DNA of 64,000 nt from Streptosporangium pseudovulgare. Its GTDB lineage: Bacteria > Actinomycetota > Actinomycetes > Streptosporangiales > Streptosporangiaceae. Both the position numbers and the translations under genes were made by a program. Location of the stretch: NCBI RefSeq assembly GCF_014648055.1, contig NZ_BMQJ01000006.1, positions 186,001-250,000 on the forward strand, given 5' to 3'. Numbering within the stretch: the stretch's first letter is position 1; every line of letters starts with the position of its first letter. The notes under the pieces are model-generated. The model was given only the letters and a program-made list of their open reading frames with translations. It searched no databases and was not told where the DNA came from. Below, piece after piece: positions 1-8,103 of the stretch.

Positions 1-1247
1 TTGATGGTCACCTTGGCCAGGTAGCGCAGCACCCGGAAGTTGTCGTTGCGGGCGGAGTCCTCCGGCAGCGTCCCCCGCTTGTCCTTGTTGTGGTGGGCCA
101 CCTGGAAGGCCCGGGTGAACGTCTCGCCCACCCGGCCCATCGCCTGCGAGTCCGACCCGATGATGCTGATGATGCCCAGGTCGTGCAGCACGGTCTCGGC
201 CGAGATGGTCTCGGCGCGCACCCGGCTCTCGGCGAACGCCACGTCCTCGGGCACGTCGTAGCTGAGGTGGTGGCAGACCATCGTCATGTCCAGCAGCTCG
301 TCCACCGAGTCGGCGGTGTACGGCAGCGTCGGGTTGGTGGAGGCCGGGAGCACGTTGGGCTCGCCGGTGACCCGCAGGATGTCGGGGGCGTGCCCGCCGC
401 CGGCGCCCTCGGAGTGGTAGGTGTGGATCGTGCGGCCGTTGATCGCGTTGATGGTGTCCTCGACGTAGCCCGCCTCGTTCAGCGTGTCGGTGTGGATGTT
501 GATCTGGATGTCGAGCTCGTCGGCGACCGACAGCGCGCAGTCGATGACGGCGGGGGTGGTGCCCCAGTCCTCGTGCACCTTCAGGCCGGCCGCCCCGGCC
601 CGGATCTGCTCCTCCAGCGGGGCCGGCAGGCTGCTGTTCCCCTTGCCGTACACCGCGATGTTGATCGGGACGGCCTCGTAGGCCTGGAGGATGCGGGAGA
701 TGTTCCACGGGCCGGGCGTGGTGGTGCAGCCGCGGGAGCCGTCCGCCGGGCCGGTGCCGCCGCCGACCAGCGTGGTGATCCCGTTGCTCAGCGCGTGCTG
801 GGCCTGCTGGGGGGTGAGGAAGTGGACGTGCGTGTCGATCCCTCCGGGCGTGGCGATGAGGTTCTCACCGGAGAGCACCTCGGTGCTCGCGCTGACGATC
901 AGGCGCCGGTCGACCCCGTTCTGGGTGTGCGGGTTGCCGGACTTGCCGATCCCGGCGATCTTCCCGTCCTTGACGCCGATGTCGCCCTTGACGATGCCCA
1001 GCACCGGGTCGATGATCACCGCGTTGGTGATCACCAGGTCCAGGGCGACCGAGCTGTCCGAGGCCGGGTCGGCCGACATCCCGTCCCGGGCGGTCTTGCC
1101 GCCGCCGTACTGGGTCTCGTCCCCGTAGTGCCCCTCGGTGTAGTCCTTCTCCACCTCGGCGATGAGGTTGGTGTCCCCCAGATGGAGCCTGTCGCCCACC
1201 GTCGGCCCGTACATCGTCGCGTACTGCTTGCGGCTCATCGTGGCCAT
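1..1247 (-). CDS. ureC: Urease subunit alpha, 3' part beyond window
   Basis: Catalytic subunit of urease, which hydrolyses urea to ammonia and carbamate at a di-nickel centre. The first 415 residues (of about 570 usual) are present; the gene runs off the left edge. The nickel and catalytic residues are all visible at a constant offset of six from the Klebsiella numbering: His140 and His142 (the HVH motif), the carbamylated Lys223 (GLKVHEDW), His252, His278, flap Cys325-His326 and Asp366. The ATG at 1247 lies 6 nt after the ureB stop, so the two are translated as a unit. It is the last gene visible in the order transporter, ureA, chelatase-like gene, ureB, ureC. The accessory genes ureD, ureF and ureG are not in the window and are presumably to the left. 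Confidence 0.97.
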   Translation of the reverse strand, partial: MATMSRKQYATMYGPTVGDRLHLGDTNLIAEVEKDYTEGHYGDETQYGGGKTARDGMSADPASDSSVALDLVITNAVIIDPVLGIVKGDIGVKDGKIAGIGKSGNPHTQNGVDRRLIVSASTEVLSGENLIATPGGIDTHVHFLTPQQAQHALSNGITTLVGGGTGPADGSRGCTTTPGPWNISRILQAYEAVPINIAVYGKGNSSLPAPLEEQIRAGAAGLKVHEDWGTTPAVIDCALSVADELDIQINIHTDTLNEAGYVEDTINAINGRTIHTYHSEGAGGGHAPDILRVTGEPNVLPASTNPTLPYTADSVDELLDMTMVCHHLSYDVPEDVAFAESRVRAETISAETVLHDLGIISIIGSDSQAMGRVGETFTRAFQVAHHNKDKRGTLPEDSARNDNFRVLRYLAKVTI

Positions 1248-1253
1248 GGCGGT

Positions 1254-1766
1254 TCAGCCCTTCTTCCCGGAGCTCTGGGATTTCGACTTCCTGGCCGGCT
1301 TCTCCTCGGACGTGCCGGACGTGCCGGACGTGCCGGACGTGCCGGACGTGCCGGACGTGCCGGACGTGCCGGACGTGCCGGACGTGCCGGACGTGCCGGG
1401 CTCGTCGTGGTAGCCGCGTTCGCGCATCCTCTTCAGCGCCCTGCGGTGCGCCTCGCCGGAGCGGACGCTGCCGTTGAGGAGACCGCCGAAGCCCACCAGC
1501 CGCTGACCGCCGCCGTACTCGACCAGGGTCACCTGCTTGGTGTCCCCGGGCTCGAACCGGACGGCTGTCCCGGCGGGGATGTCCAGGCGTTTGCCGAACG
1601 CCTCGTCGCGGTCGAAACTCAGCGCCCGGTTGACCTCGAAGAAGTGGAAGTGGGAACCGACTTGAACGGCGCGGTCGCCGGTGTTGTGGACCGTGATGGT
1701 CGCCCTGGGCTGGCCGGCGTTCAGCTCGATCTGCCCTTCGCCGTACATGTAAACGTCATCCGACAT
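1254..1766 (-). CDS. ureB: Urease subunit beta with a repeat-encoded C-terminal tail
   Basis: Structural beta subunit of urease. Residues 1 to about 118 match the family, with the core GxIELNAG, the HFHFFEVN segment and the GFGGLLNG segment. The usual family length is about 100-125 residues; here there are 170. The extra tail contains ten perfect Gly-Thr-Ser tripeptides followed by a Lys/Ser-rich end. The start overlaps the end of the upstream chelatase-like gene by 11 nt, which suggests translational coupling. A second ATG six codons downstream is an alternative start. The tail is low complexity and probably disordered; its function is unknown. Confidence 0.95.
   Translation of the reverse strand: MSDDVYMYGEGQIELNAGQPRATITVHNTGDRAVQVGSHFHFFEVNRALSFDRDEAFGKRLDIPAGTAVRFEPGDTKQVTLVEYGGGQRLVGFGGLLNGSVRSGEAHRRALKRMRERGYHDEPGTSGTSGTSGTSGTSGTSGTSGTSGTSGTSEEKPARKSKSQSSGKKG
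1309..1398. repeat. Ten perfect tandem copies of a 9-bp unit inside ureB
   Basis: The unit GACGTGCCG (plus strand) is repeated ten times without a mismatch and encodes Gly-Thr-Ser on the minus strand. Since 9 is a multiple of three, copy number can change without a frameshift. Perfect identity suggests recent expansion or ongoing slippage. Confidence 0.95.
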
Positions 1767-2610
1767 GGGATGCCGCCCCCTTCAGGTCCGCCGTCACCGG
1801 TACGGACGGGTTCCGGTGACGATCTGTGTGGTCATGCTCGTCGCGATGGCCGCGGCCGTGCCCGTGCTCACGGCCGTGCTCGTGGCCGTGGCCGTGGCCG
1901 TGGCCGTGTTCGTGGCCGTGGCCGTGGTGGACGGTCGCCAGCCCGTCGTCGCCGTACCGGTCCCACCGGTGTTCCGCCTCGGCCACCCGCTCGCGGACCA
2001 GCGTGGCGAGCGAGGCGGCCCCCAGGAGCGGGCCCGCGGTCCGGACGCCGGGCCGCGGGGCCACCGGAACGAACGAGGCGGGCACCAGCACGACGCCGTC
2101 GGCCCCCAGTCGCAGGCAGCGTCCCACGCCCTCGTCCACGTCCGGGTCACCGCCGATCAGCGCGACCTCCACCCAGCGCACGGAGGTGTACTGCCGCACC
2201 AGCCGCGCCACCCTGAACAGTTCCGCGTCCGGCTCGGGCCCGGCCGCCGGCGCCACCAGCAGCACCGCCTGCCGCGGCGGCCCGTCGCGCAGCGCCCGGG
2301 TCACCGCACCCCTGATCCAGCCGACCAGATGCCCGGTCGTGCCCAGCGGCCCGGCCAGCAGCAGGTCCCCCGGCGCACGCTCACGAGCCGCCCACCTCAG
2401 GGTCTGCGCGGCGACGGCCGGCAGTTCCGGGTCCCGCCCGAGCGTCATCGGCACCGCCACGATCCGGTCGCGGCCGGCGAGCGCGGCGTGCAGGTCGCGG
2501 CCCACGGCGCGGACCTCGGGACCGTCCGGCCCCACCAGGCCGGTCAGGCACCGGCCGTCCCGGCTCTCGTGCCCGCCGACCAGCAGGACCCTGCGACGGT
2601 CCGGCCTCAC
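1756..2610 (-). CDS. CbiX/sirohydrochlorin-chelatase-like protein with His-rich tail
   Basis: A 284-residue protein between ureA and ureB. The start is GTG at 2610, overlapping the ureA stop as GTGA. The body has a CbiX-like pattern: an N-terminal [11 protein letters not shown] segment, then a segment with [11 protein letters not shown] and a second half with similar hydrophobic strands. The last roughly 60 residues hold about 16 histidines in 40 positions, mostly as HG and EH pairs, a typical nickel or cobalt binding tail like those of UreE, SlyD or HypB. CbiX-type chelatases insert cobalt or nickel into tetrapyrroles. Placed between urease structural genes, it more likely helps nickel storage or delivery. 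The family assignment is from sequence pattern only and the role is inference. Confidence 0.72.
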   Translation of the reverse strand: MRPDRRRVLLVGGHESRDGRCLTGLVGPDGPEVRAVGRDLHAALAGRDRIVAVPMTLGRDPELPAVAAQTLRWAARERAPGDLLLAGPLGTTGHLVGWIRGAVTRALRDGPPRQAVLLVAPAAGPEPDAELFRVARLVRQYTSVRWVEVALIGGDPDVDEGVGRCLRLGADGVVLVPASFVPVAPRPGVRTAGPLLGAASLATLVRERVAEAEHRWDRYGDDGLATVHHGHGHEHGHGHGHGHEHGREHGHGRGHRDEHDHTDRHRNPSVPVTADLKGAASHVG

Positions 2611-2915
2611 TTCCCGCCCACCGGGTCGTGGCAGGAGACCAGCTTGGTGCCGTCGTCGAAGACCGCCTCCACCTGGATCAGCTTCATCATGCCGCGCACA
2701 CCGGGCAGGACGTCGTCGGGCCCGACGACCTGCTTGCCCAGCTCCATGCACTCCGCGACGGTCTTGCCGTCCCGGGCCGCCTCCACGATCGCCGAGCTGA
2801 TCAGCGCCACCGCCTCGGCGTAGTTGAGCTTCAGGCCCCGATCCCGGCGCTGCTGTGCCATCTGCGCGACGGTGAAAATGACCAGCTTGTCCATCTCTCG
2901 CGGTGTGAGGTTCAT
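2607..2915 (-). CDS. ureA: Urease subunit gamma
   Basis: A 102-residue protein of the normal length for the gamma subunit. It begins with [11 protein letters not shown] and shows the conserved [12 protein letters not shown] segment and the GxRTVxEL-like region here reading GKTVAECM. It assembles with beta and alpha into the urease trimer of heterotrimers. The start lies 34 nt after the urea transporter stop and the end overlaps the chelatase-like gene by 4 nt. It is therefore in the middle of one operon. Confidence 0.97.
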   Translation of the reverse strand: MNLTPREMDKLVIFTVAQMAQQRRDRGLKLNYAEAVALISSAIVEAARDGKTVAECMELGKQVVGPDDVLPGVRGMMKLIQVEAVFDDGTKLVSCHDPVGGK

Positions 2916-2949
2916 TGACGGTCCTTTCCGCGCCCGCGGCCATCGACGG

Positions 2950-3942
2950 TCATCCGGCGCGCTTGATCTTGTTGAACATCGGGACGGCGACGAGGAATAC
3001 CCAGGTCACGAGTACGAACGGCCAGGTGAGAGTGTGGCCTCCGACCACCCGGAACAGATTGCCGACACCGGCCGTCAGCCCCGCCGCCGACACCGCGCCG
3101 ATCACGGCGTAGGCGGCGCTCACCGGGGTGACCGCGATGAAGGTGCCGAACAACGCGAGCCCGGTCAGCGCGGAGTTGTAGCCGTACAGTCCCGCTCCCA
3201 GGTCCGCGGCCTGCGCGCCCAGCGCCCAGCCGGTGAGCAGGCCGATCAGGCTGGACACGAACGCCACCAGTCCGGTCATCCATCCGCTGACGAACAGCCC
3301 GACCAGGAAGATCACGCCGACGTACCACTTGTTCTGGAAGAACACCTGGCCGACGCCGTTGAAGGTGCCCTGCCAGAAGTGGCTCCAGGTCATCGCGGTG
3401 CCGGGAGCGGTGGCGGACGGCGGGGCCGCGCCCGCGTGGCCCGCCCAGATCCGGTGGAAGGACGGCCCTCCGATCACCATCACCGTGGTGATCACACAGA
3501 AGGGCGCGGTGAGGGTCGGCAGGCGGTACGGCGTGAGGAGCACGTTCAGCGCCGAGGTGAGCACGCTTCCGGCGATCGCGCCGACGACGACGAGCGCGAC
3601 CGTCATCCACCGGACGTCCAGATAGAGCACCAGGCTGACACCGATCAGCGTGCCGCAGAAGCCCTCCAGGCCCGGCGAGACCCGGTCCGGCCAGGAGACG
3701 CCGAACAGGTGGGCGGTGAGCGTGGCGACCACCGTCCCCAGCAGCCCGAAGACACCGAACTGCCAGCCCCCCACGAACAACGCGACAAGGAACACCAGGC
3801 CGGTCCAGAGACTCGACTGGAAATCGACCTGTGCGACACCCTTCGGAACGGTGCGCAGAAAGTCGAGGCCTCGCGGCCTCTCCGGGTGGGTCGTCTGCTC
3901 CGCCGGATCCGGTGGTGCGGGTGCCGAGGACAAAGACGCCAA
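2950..3942 (-). CDS. Urea transporter (UT family)
   Basis: Membrane channel for urea of the bacterial Yut/UT family. About ten hydrophobic segments are visible in two inverted halves. Both halves carry a urea-channel signature: LPTLTAPF in the first and a HTLTWPF segment in the second. The length of about 330 residues fits the family. The start is uncertain: TTG at 3942 with a GGAG nearby is chosen, TTG at 3933 has AAGGGG at better spacing, and a longer reading from TTG at 4032 would add a hydrophilic leader. As first gene of the urease operon it would supply substrate at low urea concentration. Confidence 0.9.
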   Translation of the reverse strand: MASLSSAPAPPDPAEQTTHPERPRGLDFLRTVPKGVAQVDFQSSLWTGLVFLVALFVGGWQFGVFGLLGTVVATLTAHLFGVSWPDRVSPGLEGFCGTLIGVSLVLYLDVRWMTVALVVVGAIAGSVLTSALNVLLTPYRLPTLTAPFCVITTVMVIGGPSFHRIWAGHAGAAPPSATAPGTAMTWSHFWQGTFNGVGQVFFQNKWYVGVIFLVGLFVSGWMTGLVAFVSSLIGLLTGWALGAQAADLGAGLYGYNSALTGLALFGTFIAVTPVSAAYAVIGAVSAAGLTAGVGNLFRVVGGHTLTWPFVLVTWVFLVAVPMFNKIKRAG

Positions 3943-4042
3943 CCCCTTGGACTCCGACGGTGTGATCAGGGCGAGGGGACCCCACGCGCTGCGGCGATGA
4001 TTCCCGGGCCCTCGGACCAACAAAAACCGCAAAAGGTCATGC

Positions 4043-4077
4043 TCTGGTCAATCATTTTATTCATGGCATTGACCAGA
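4043..4077. promoter_or_regulatory. Perfect dyad in the AT-rich gap between urea transporter and kimA
   Basis: Arms TCTGGTCAAT (4043-4052) and ATTGACCAGA (4068-4077) are perfect inverted repeats around a 15-bp AT-rich centre. The surrounding 4033-4298 has no supported gene. The dyad lies about 100 bp upstream of the chosen urea-transporter start and about 220 bp upstream of kimA, so an operator for the urease operon is the simplest reading. I do not recognise the regulator. Confidence 0.55.
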
Positions 4078-4298
4078 TATGCGGGTATTAGCCATGACTG
4101 AGGCCACCGGCGAATTCGGAGAATCCGGGCGGACGTCGAAACGTAAGTGGGAAAATGTCAACCAGTGAAAAGCCAGGAACGCCCGTGCCGGTGGGAAACG
4201 GAAGCTCTTCCCGGTCCTCCTCCTCTGCCGCCGGTCCCACGATCAGGAGAACGGCCGACCGGAGGACGGGCTCCGGGGCGTCATGAAGGCCTCGTGAC

Positions 4299-6152
4299 AT
4301 GCCCTCACTCCCGCGGTGGAAACGCCGGGGCTCCAGGACCCCGATCGCCCGCCGCAGGCTCCAGCTGCGACACGGCGAAGGGGACAGGCAGCATCTGACC
4401 AGCCTGGAGGGACTGGCCGCACTGTCGCTGGACGCGCTCAGCTCGGTCGCCTACGGGCCCGAGGAGATCGCACTCGTCCTGGCGGGCGCCGGCGCGCTCG
4501 CGGTGGGCGGCACACTGCCGATCACTCTGGTCATCGTGGGACTGCTCATGGTGCTCGTGCTCTCCTACCGCCAGGTGATCGCCGCGCATCCCCAGGGCGG
4601 CGGCTCCTACGGGGTGGCCAAGGAGAACCTGGGCGAACGGATGAGCATGCTGGCCGCCGCGGCGCTCATCGTCGACTACGTGCTCACCGTGGCGGTCAGC
4701 CTCGCGGCCGGGGCCGCCAGCCTGGCCTCGGCCTTCCCCGTTCTGGCCCCGTACCTCACGGAGACCTGCCTGGCGGGGCTGGCGCTGCTGACGGTCGTCA
4801 ACCTGTACGGGATCTCCGACAGCGCGCGGGTGCTGATGGCGCCGACCGTCCTGTTCGTGGTGTGCATCGTCGGCGTCGTGATACTGGGGCTGGCCCGCTC
4901 CCGGCCGGTGGCGGTGGTGGGAGCGCCCATGACCGTTCCCGTGACCGAGACGCTGGGGGCGCTGCTGATCCTGAAGGCGTTCTCCTCCGGCTGCTCCTCA
5001 CTGACCGGCGTCGAGGCCATCGCCAACGGCGTTCCCATGTTCCGCGAGCCCAGGACCGTGCGGGCACGGCGGGCCGAGCTGATCCTCGGACTGCTGCTCG
5101 GCTCGATGCTGCTCGGACTGGCGCTGCTCATCCACCGGGACCACGTGCTGCCCCGGGAGGGGGTCACCATCCTCTCCCAGCTCGTGGCCGGCTCCTACGG
5201 CACCGGCTGGGCGTACTACGTGACCAACATCGTGGTCACGCTCGGCCTCGCCCTGGCCGCGAACACCAGCTTCGGCGGCCTGCCGGTCCTGCTGAGCCTG
5301 CTGGCCCGTGACGACCGCCTGCCGCATCTGTTCACGCTGCGGACCGAACGCCCCGTCTACCGTTACGGCGTCGCGGTCGTGGGGGTCCTGGCCGCCGTGC
5401 TGCTGATCGCGGTGGGCGGACTGACCCACAAACTCATCCCGATGTTCGCCATCGGGGTGTTCACCGGCTTCACCATCAGCCAGGTCGGCATGGTCAAACG
5501 CTGGTGGAGCCTGCGCCCGCCACGCTGGATCGGCAACGTGATGCTCAACGGCATCGGCGCCCTGCTCACCTGCGTCGCCGCCCTGGTGCTGCTCGTCTCC
5601 AAATTCCGGGAGGGCGCCTGGGTCGTCGTCATCGTCGTCCCCCTGCTCATGCTGCTGTTCAGCCGGATCCAGCGTTACTACACCGAGATCGGCGCCGAAC
5701 TGGGGACACACCGGATACCGGCCAAGCCCACCGGATCCGCCGGGACGGCCGGCCGGGAGAAGCTGGTCATCATCCCGGTCGGCGCCGTCACCGCCATGAC
5801 GGAGCGGGCCCTGAGCGCGGGCCTGGCGCTCGGCGGAGAGGTCGTCGCCGTCACGGTGTGCTTCGACTCCGCGGGCGCGGACCGCATGCGCGAACAGTGG
5901 GCGAGGTGGGATCCGGGCGTCCGGCTCGAGACCATCGTGAACCCCCACCGCACGGTGGTGCATCCCGTTCTGGAGTACGTCCGCGCGGCGGACGCCACGG
6001 GCAGGCGGGTGATCGTCCTCATCCCCCTCATCGAGCCGAGGCATTTCCGCTACCGGATACTGCACAACCAGCGTGGCCTCTTCATGGCCCTCGTACTGCG
6101 GGAGCACCTCGACGTGGTCGTCGCCCTGCTGCCCTTCCGGCTCAGGATGTGA
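4299..6152 (+). CDS. kimA: KimA-family potassium uptake transporter (APC superfamily)
   Basis: A 617-residue membrane transporter. The N-terminal half holds the diagnostic ALSSVAYGPEE stretch (residues 46-56) and HPQGGGSY, followed by LIVDYVLTVAVSL. These correspond to the potassium-coordinating first and third helices of Bacillus subtilis KimA, including Asp45 and Tyr52. About twelve membrane helices are followed by a cytoplasmic domain of about 150 residues beginning near KLVIIPVGAV, similar to the universal-stress-like domain of KimA, and ending HNQRGLFMALVLREHL. KimA imports potassium with protons and is inhibited by cyclic di-AMP in Bacillus. AAGG lies 9 nt before the ATG. It appears monocistronic. 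A broad amino-acid permease annotation is the alternative, but the C-terminal domain favours KimA. Confidence 0.88.
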   Translation: MPSLPRWKRRGSRTPIARRRLQLRHGEGDRQHLTSLEGLAALSLDALSSVAYGPEEIALVLAGAGALAVGGTLPITLVIVGLLMVLVLSYRQVIAAHPQGGGSYGVAKENLGERMSMLAAAALIVDYVLTVAVSLAAGAASLASAFPVLAPYLTETCLAGLALLTVVNLYGISDSARVLMAPTVLFVVCIVGVVILGLARSRPVAVVGAPMTVPVTETLGALLILKAFSSGCSSLTGVEAIANGVPMFREPRTVRARRAELILGLLLGSMLLGLALLIHRDHVLPREGVTILSQLVAGSYGTGWAYYVTNIVVTLGLALAANTSFGGLPVLLSLLARDDRLPHLFTLRTERPVYRYGVAVVGVLAAVLLIAVGGLTHKLIPMFAIGVFTGFTISQVGMVKRWWSLRPPRWIGNVMLNGIGALLTCVAALVLLVSKFREGAWVVVIVVPLLMLLFSRIQRYYTEIGAELGTHRIPAKPTGSAGTAGREKLVIIPVGAVTAMTERALSAGLALGGEVVAVTVCFDSAGADRMREQWARWDPGVRLETIVNPHRTVVHPVLEYVRAADATGRRVIVLIPLIEPRHFRYRILHNQRGLFMALVLREHLDVVVALLPFRLRM

Positions 6153-6312
6153 CCGGACGGTGAGCCGGCGGCATCCCACCACGGACCGCCCCTCCCGGTG
6201 CGCCCGCCCCGCCGGACGCCGCCGGAAACGCTCCGGACGGCGGGCCTCGTCGGAAAGACCATGACCCACGACATCCCGGGTCCCCGACCGGTTCACGACC
6301 CGGAAAGCACGA

Positions 6313-6343
6313 AGTCCTGGCCGCTCTTCCAGCGACCAGGACT
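6313..6343 (-). terminator. Hairpin left of the element, probably the original tRNA-Leu terminator
   Basis: AGTCCTGG (6313-6320) pairs with CCAGGACT (6336-6343), with a further CGCT/AGCG stem inside. On the minus strand it is followed by a T-rich stretch. It sits just beyond the left att repeat, where the tRNA-Leu terminator would have been before integration. It could also end kimA on the plus strand. The rest of 6153-6312 shows no gene. Confidence 0.6.
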
Positions 6344-6351
6344 CCTGAGCC

Positions 6352-6381
6352 ATCGAATGTGTCCGAGGGGGGACTTGAACC
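6352..6381. repeat. Left att repeat (fragment of tRNA-Leu 3' end)
   Basis: Identical over 30 bp to 19094-19123 and diverging immediately on both sides. It includes the last 20-odd bases of the tRNA (TCCGAGGGGGGACTTG on the plus strand) plus a few bases beyond the tRNA end. Confidence 0.88.
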
Positions 6382-6437
6382 GTTCGCCCATCTCCTGAGG
6401 GCCCAGGAGGCCCCTTGGCTGGACGTCGACTGAGGCT

Positions 6438-7387
6438 CAGCTCACCCCCACAAGCGTAGGGAGGACTGTGACGAGCAGCCGGGGCAGGTGTAGATGCCCG
6501 GCTCACCCCCACGGGCGTGGGGAGGACGGCCTTGGGGTCAGGGCGGGCAGCCGCACCGTCGGCTCACCCCCACGGGCGTGGGGAGGAAAAGGCCGCGCAC
6601 GAGGCCGCCCAGCTCCACGCCGGCTCACCCCCACGGGCGTGGGGAGGACGACGACATCACCCAGCCGGAGACCACCTGGGTCGGCTCACCCCCACAGGCG
6701 TGGGGAGGACACAGTCTCCCTCAGCCCGAGCGGGACGTTCAGCGGCTCACCCCCACGGGCGTGGGGAGGACCGTTGGCCAGCTCGACCCCGGCGGCCTCG
6801 ACCGGCTCACCCCCACGGGCGTGGGGAGGACGCCAGGCCGCGCTTGGCGGCGGACGTCTCGCACGGCTCACCCCCACGGGCGCCCGTGGGGGTGAGCCGA
6901 CCCTGGGGCTGAAGATGGCCACCGACACCGCGTCCTCCCCACGCCCGTGGGGGTGAGCCGGCCAACCTCGCGATCCTGCGTGAGCACGGCGAGTCCTCCC
7001 CACGCCCGTGGGGGTGAGCCGCTCACGCTCATCGTCGCCGCGGCCGGGCTGCTGTCCTCCCCACGCCCGTGGGGGTGAGCCGCAGCTCGCCCGTGGTATC
7101 GCCGCTGGGCAGGAGTCCTCCCCACGCCCGTGGGGGTGAGCCGTCATGCCACAACCTCGTCATCTCGACGGCCACGTCCTCCCCACGCCCGTGGGGGTGA
7201 GCCGCCACCGATCCAGGGACACAGCTCTGGGGTGGGGTCCTCCCCACGCCCGTGGGGGTGAGCCGGGTGACAGCCCCCTTCAGGGGTTCCCATTGGAGTC
7301 CTCCCCACGCCCGTGGGGGTGAGCCGCGATCGAGATCGTGCAGCAGGGCGGATGCCGCGTCCTCCCCACGCCCGTGGGGGTGAGCTA
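6438..7387. CRISPR. Type I-E-like CRISPR array, two opposed arms, 15 spacers
   Basis: Repeats are 29 nt with a 61-nt period. In the usual type I-E reading they begin GTCCTCCCCACG and end GGGGGTGAGCCG. Left arm (repeat on the minus strand): full repeats at 6438, 6499, 6560, 6621, 6682, 6743 and 6803, then a half repeat at 6864; seven spacers of 31-32 nt. Right arm (plus strand): half repeat to 6899, then full repeats at 6932, 6993, 7054, 7115, 7176, 7237, 7298 and 7359; eight spacers of 32 nt. The outermost repeats are degenerate (6438-6466 has four changes; 7359-7387 ends CTA instead of CCG), as trailer ends usually are. So both leader ends would point to the centre, where no leader exists. 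No cas gene is in the window. Confidence 0.97.
6864..6899. repeat. 36-bp perfect palindrome joining the two CRISPR arms
   Basis: Two half repeats are fused through their internal stem, giving a perfect palindrome centred between 6881 and 6882 (GGGC/GCCC). The distal halves of both repeats and any leader sequence are missing. Flanking bases (A at 6863 and A at 6900) end the symmetry. Confidence 0.96.
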
Positions 7388-7522
7388 TTCGGTCACGACG
7401 AGGAGGCCATGGCGCGGGAGTCTCCCTAGAAAGAGGACTTGGCTGAGCTAGGTGCATGGCGCGGTGCAGGCCGATGATTGCTCGATTGGGCTGCAAGTAG
7501 AGTGACATTGATGTATCCGACC

Positions 7523-7537
7523 TTGCTACCTAAGCAA
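7523..7537. promoter_or_regulatory. Inverted repeat upstream of the UTRA gene, probable GntR operator
   Basis: TTGCT-ACCTA-AGCAA is a 5-5-5 dyad 18 bp before the chosen start. The word CCTTGCTACCT is shared with the second site at 8908-8918. The shared word links both promoters to one regulator, most likely the GntR protein encoded between them. The rest of 7388-7545 shows no gene and no clear CRISPR leader. Confidence 0.55.
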
Positions 7538-7554
7538 CCCTGGAGTTGATCACG

Positions 7555-8097
7555 GTGGGCAGTCCTCAGGATGAGGTGGGAAGCTCGGCGTCCTACCTGG
7601 CGCCGCGTTCCGGCGGAGCGGTGGACGCCTGGTCGGAGGAGCTCGCCGCGAAGGGGGAGAGCGGCTCGCAACGGCTGCTTGAGGTGAGGGAGATGGCCCC
7701 TCCCGCCCAGGTGGCCGAGTCCCTGGAGCTGTCGGCCGGAGACATGGTGATCGTCCGTCGCCGGATGATGCTCGTGGACGAGCGGCCGGTCGAGCTCACC
7801 GACTCCTACTATCCGTCGTCCGTGGCCGCGGGCACGGGCCTCGCCCAGATGGCGAAGATCCGCGGTGGGGCTCCGACGTTGCTGGCGGAGCTCGGCTATT
7901 CGCCGGCCGAGGCGTACGAGGAGCTGATCGTCCGGCCCGCGACCGCGGAGGAGGCCGAAGCCCTCCGGCTGAGCGAAGGGGCGCTGGTGATCGTGCTGGT
8001 CCGGACGGTCTTCACAGCCGACGGGGCGCCGTTCGAGACGTCGCTCATGACGATGCGCCCCGAGGGGCGGCGCTTCACCTACCGGATCAAGGTGTGA
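7555..8097 (+). CDS. UTRA-domain protein lacking the GntR DNA-binding domain
   Basis: A 180-residue protein that aligns by eye along its whole second part with the effector-binding UTRA half of the next gene: RLLEVREMAPPAQVAE against RLLGVSEVAPPAAVAE, then the LVDERPVEL and LLAELGYSP segments. There is no winged-helix domain before it, and the about 30 N-terminal residues are Ser/Gly rich. The start is GTG at 7555 because GGAG at 7542-7545 is 9 nt away; a TTG at 7546 directly abuts the GGAG and is unlikely. It lies 6 nt before gntR. It may be a decayed repressor or a free ligand-binding partner that dimerises with GntR. Both ideas are inference. Confidence 0.8.
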   Translation: MGSPQDEVGSSASYLAPRSGGAVDAWSEELAAKGESGSQRLLEVREMAPPAQVAESLELSAGDMVIVRRRMMLVDERPVELTDSYYPSSVAAGTGLAQMAKIRGGAPTLLAELGYSPAEAYEELIVRPATAEEAEALRLSEGALVIVLVRTVFTADGAPFETSLMTMRPEGRRFTYRIKV

Positions 8098-8103
8098 TCA
8101 CCC

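Noticed and set aside
90..2216. Long open frame on the plus strand opposite urease genes
   Set aside because: It is the mirror of ureC, ureB and the chelatase-like gene in high-GC DNA; it shows no domain and only Arg/Gly/Val-rich composition.
4088..4298. Possible cyclic di-AMP (ydaO) riboswitch before kimA and a 70-residue minus-strand frame
   Set aside because: I could not find the conserved ydaO core words in order; the frame has no ribosome site or motif. A covariance-model search would settle it.
6467..7358. Self-targeting by spacers within this window
   Set aside because: I found no match of any spacer elsewhere in the window by eye; a real search against the genome and phages is needed before any statement on targets.
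6468..7508. Open frames with repeated SPPRAWGG and LTPTGVGRT peptides
   Set aside because: They are translations of the CRISPR repeats, not proteins.
7388..7545. CRISPR leader to the right of the array
   Set aside because: By repeat orientation this is the trailer side, and the segment is not notably AT-rich next to the last repeat.
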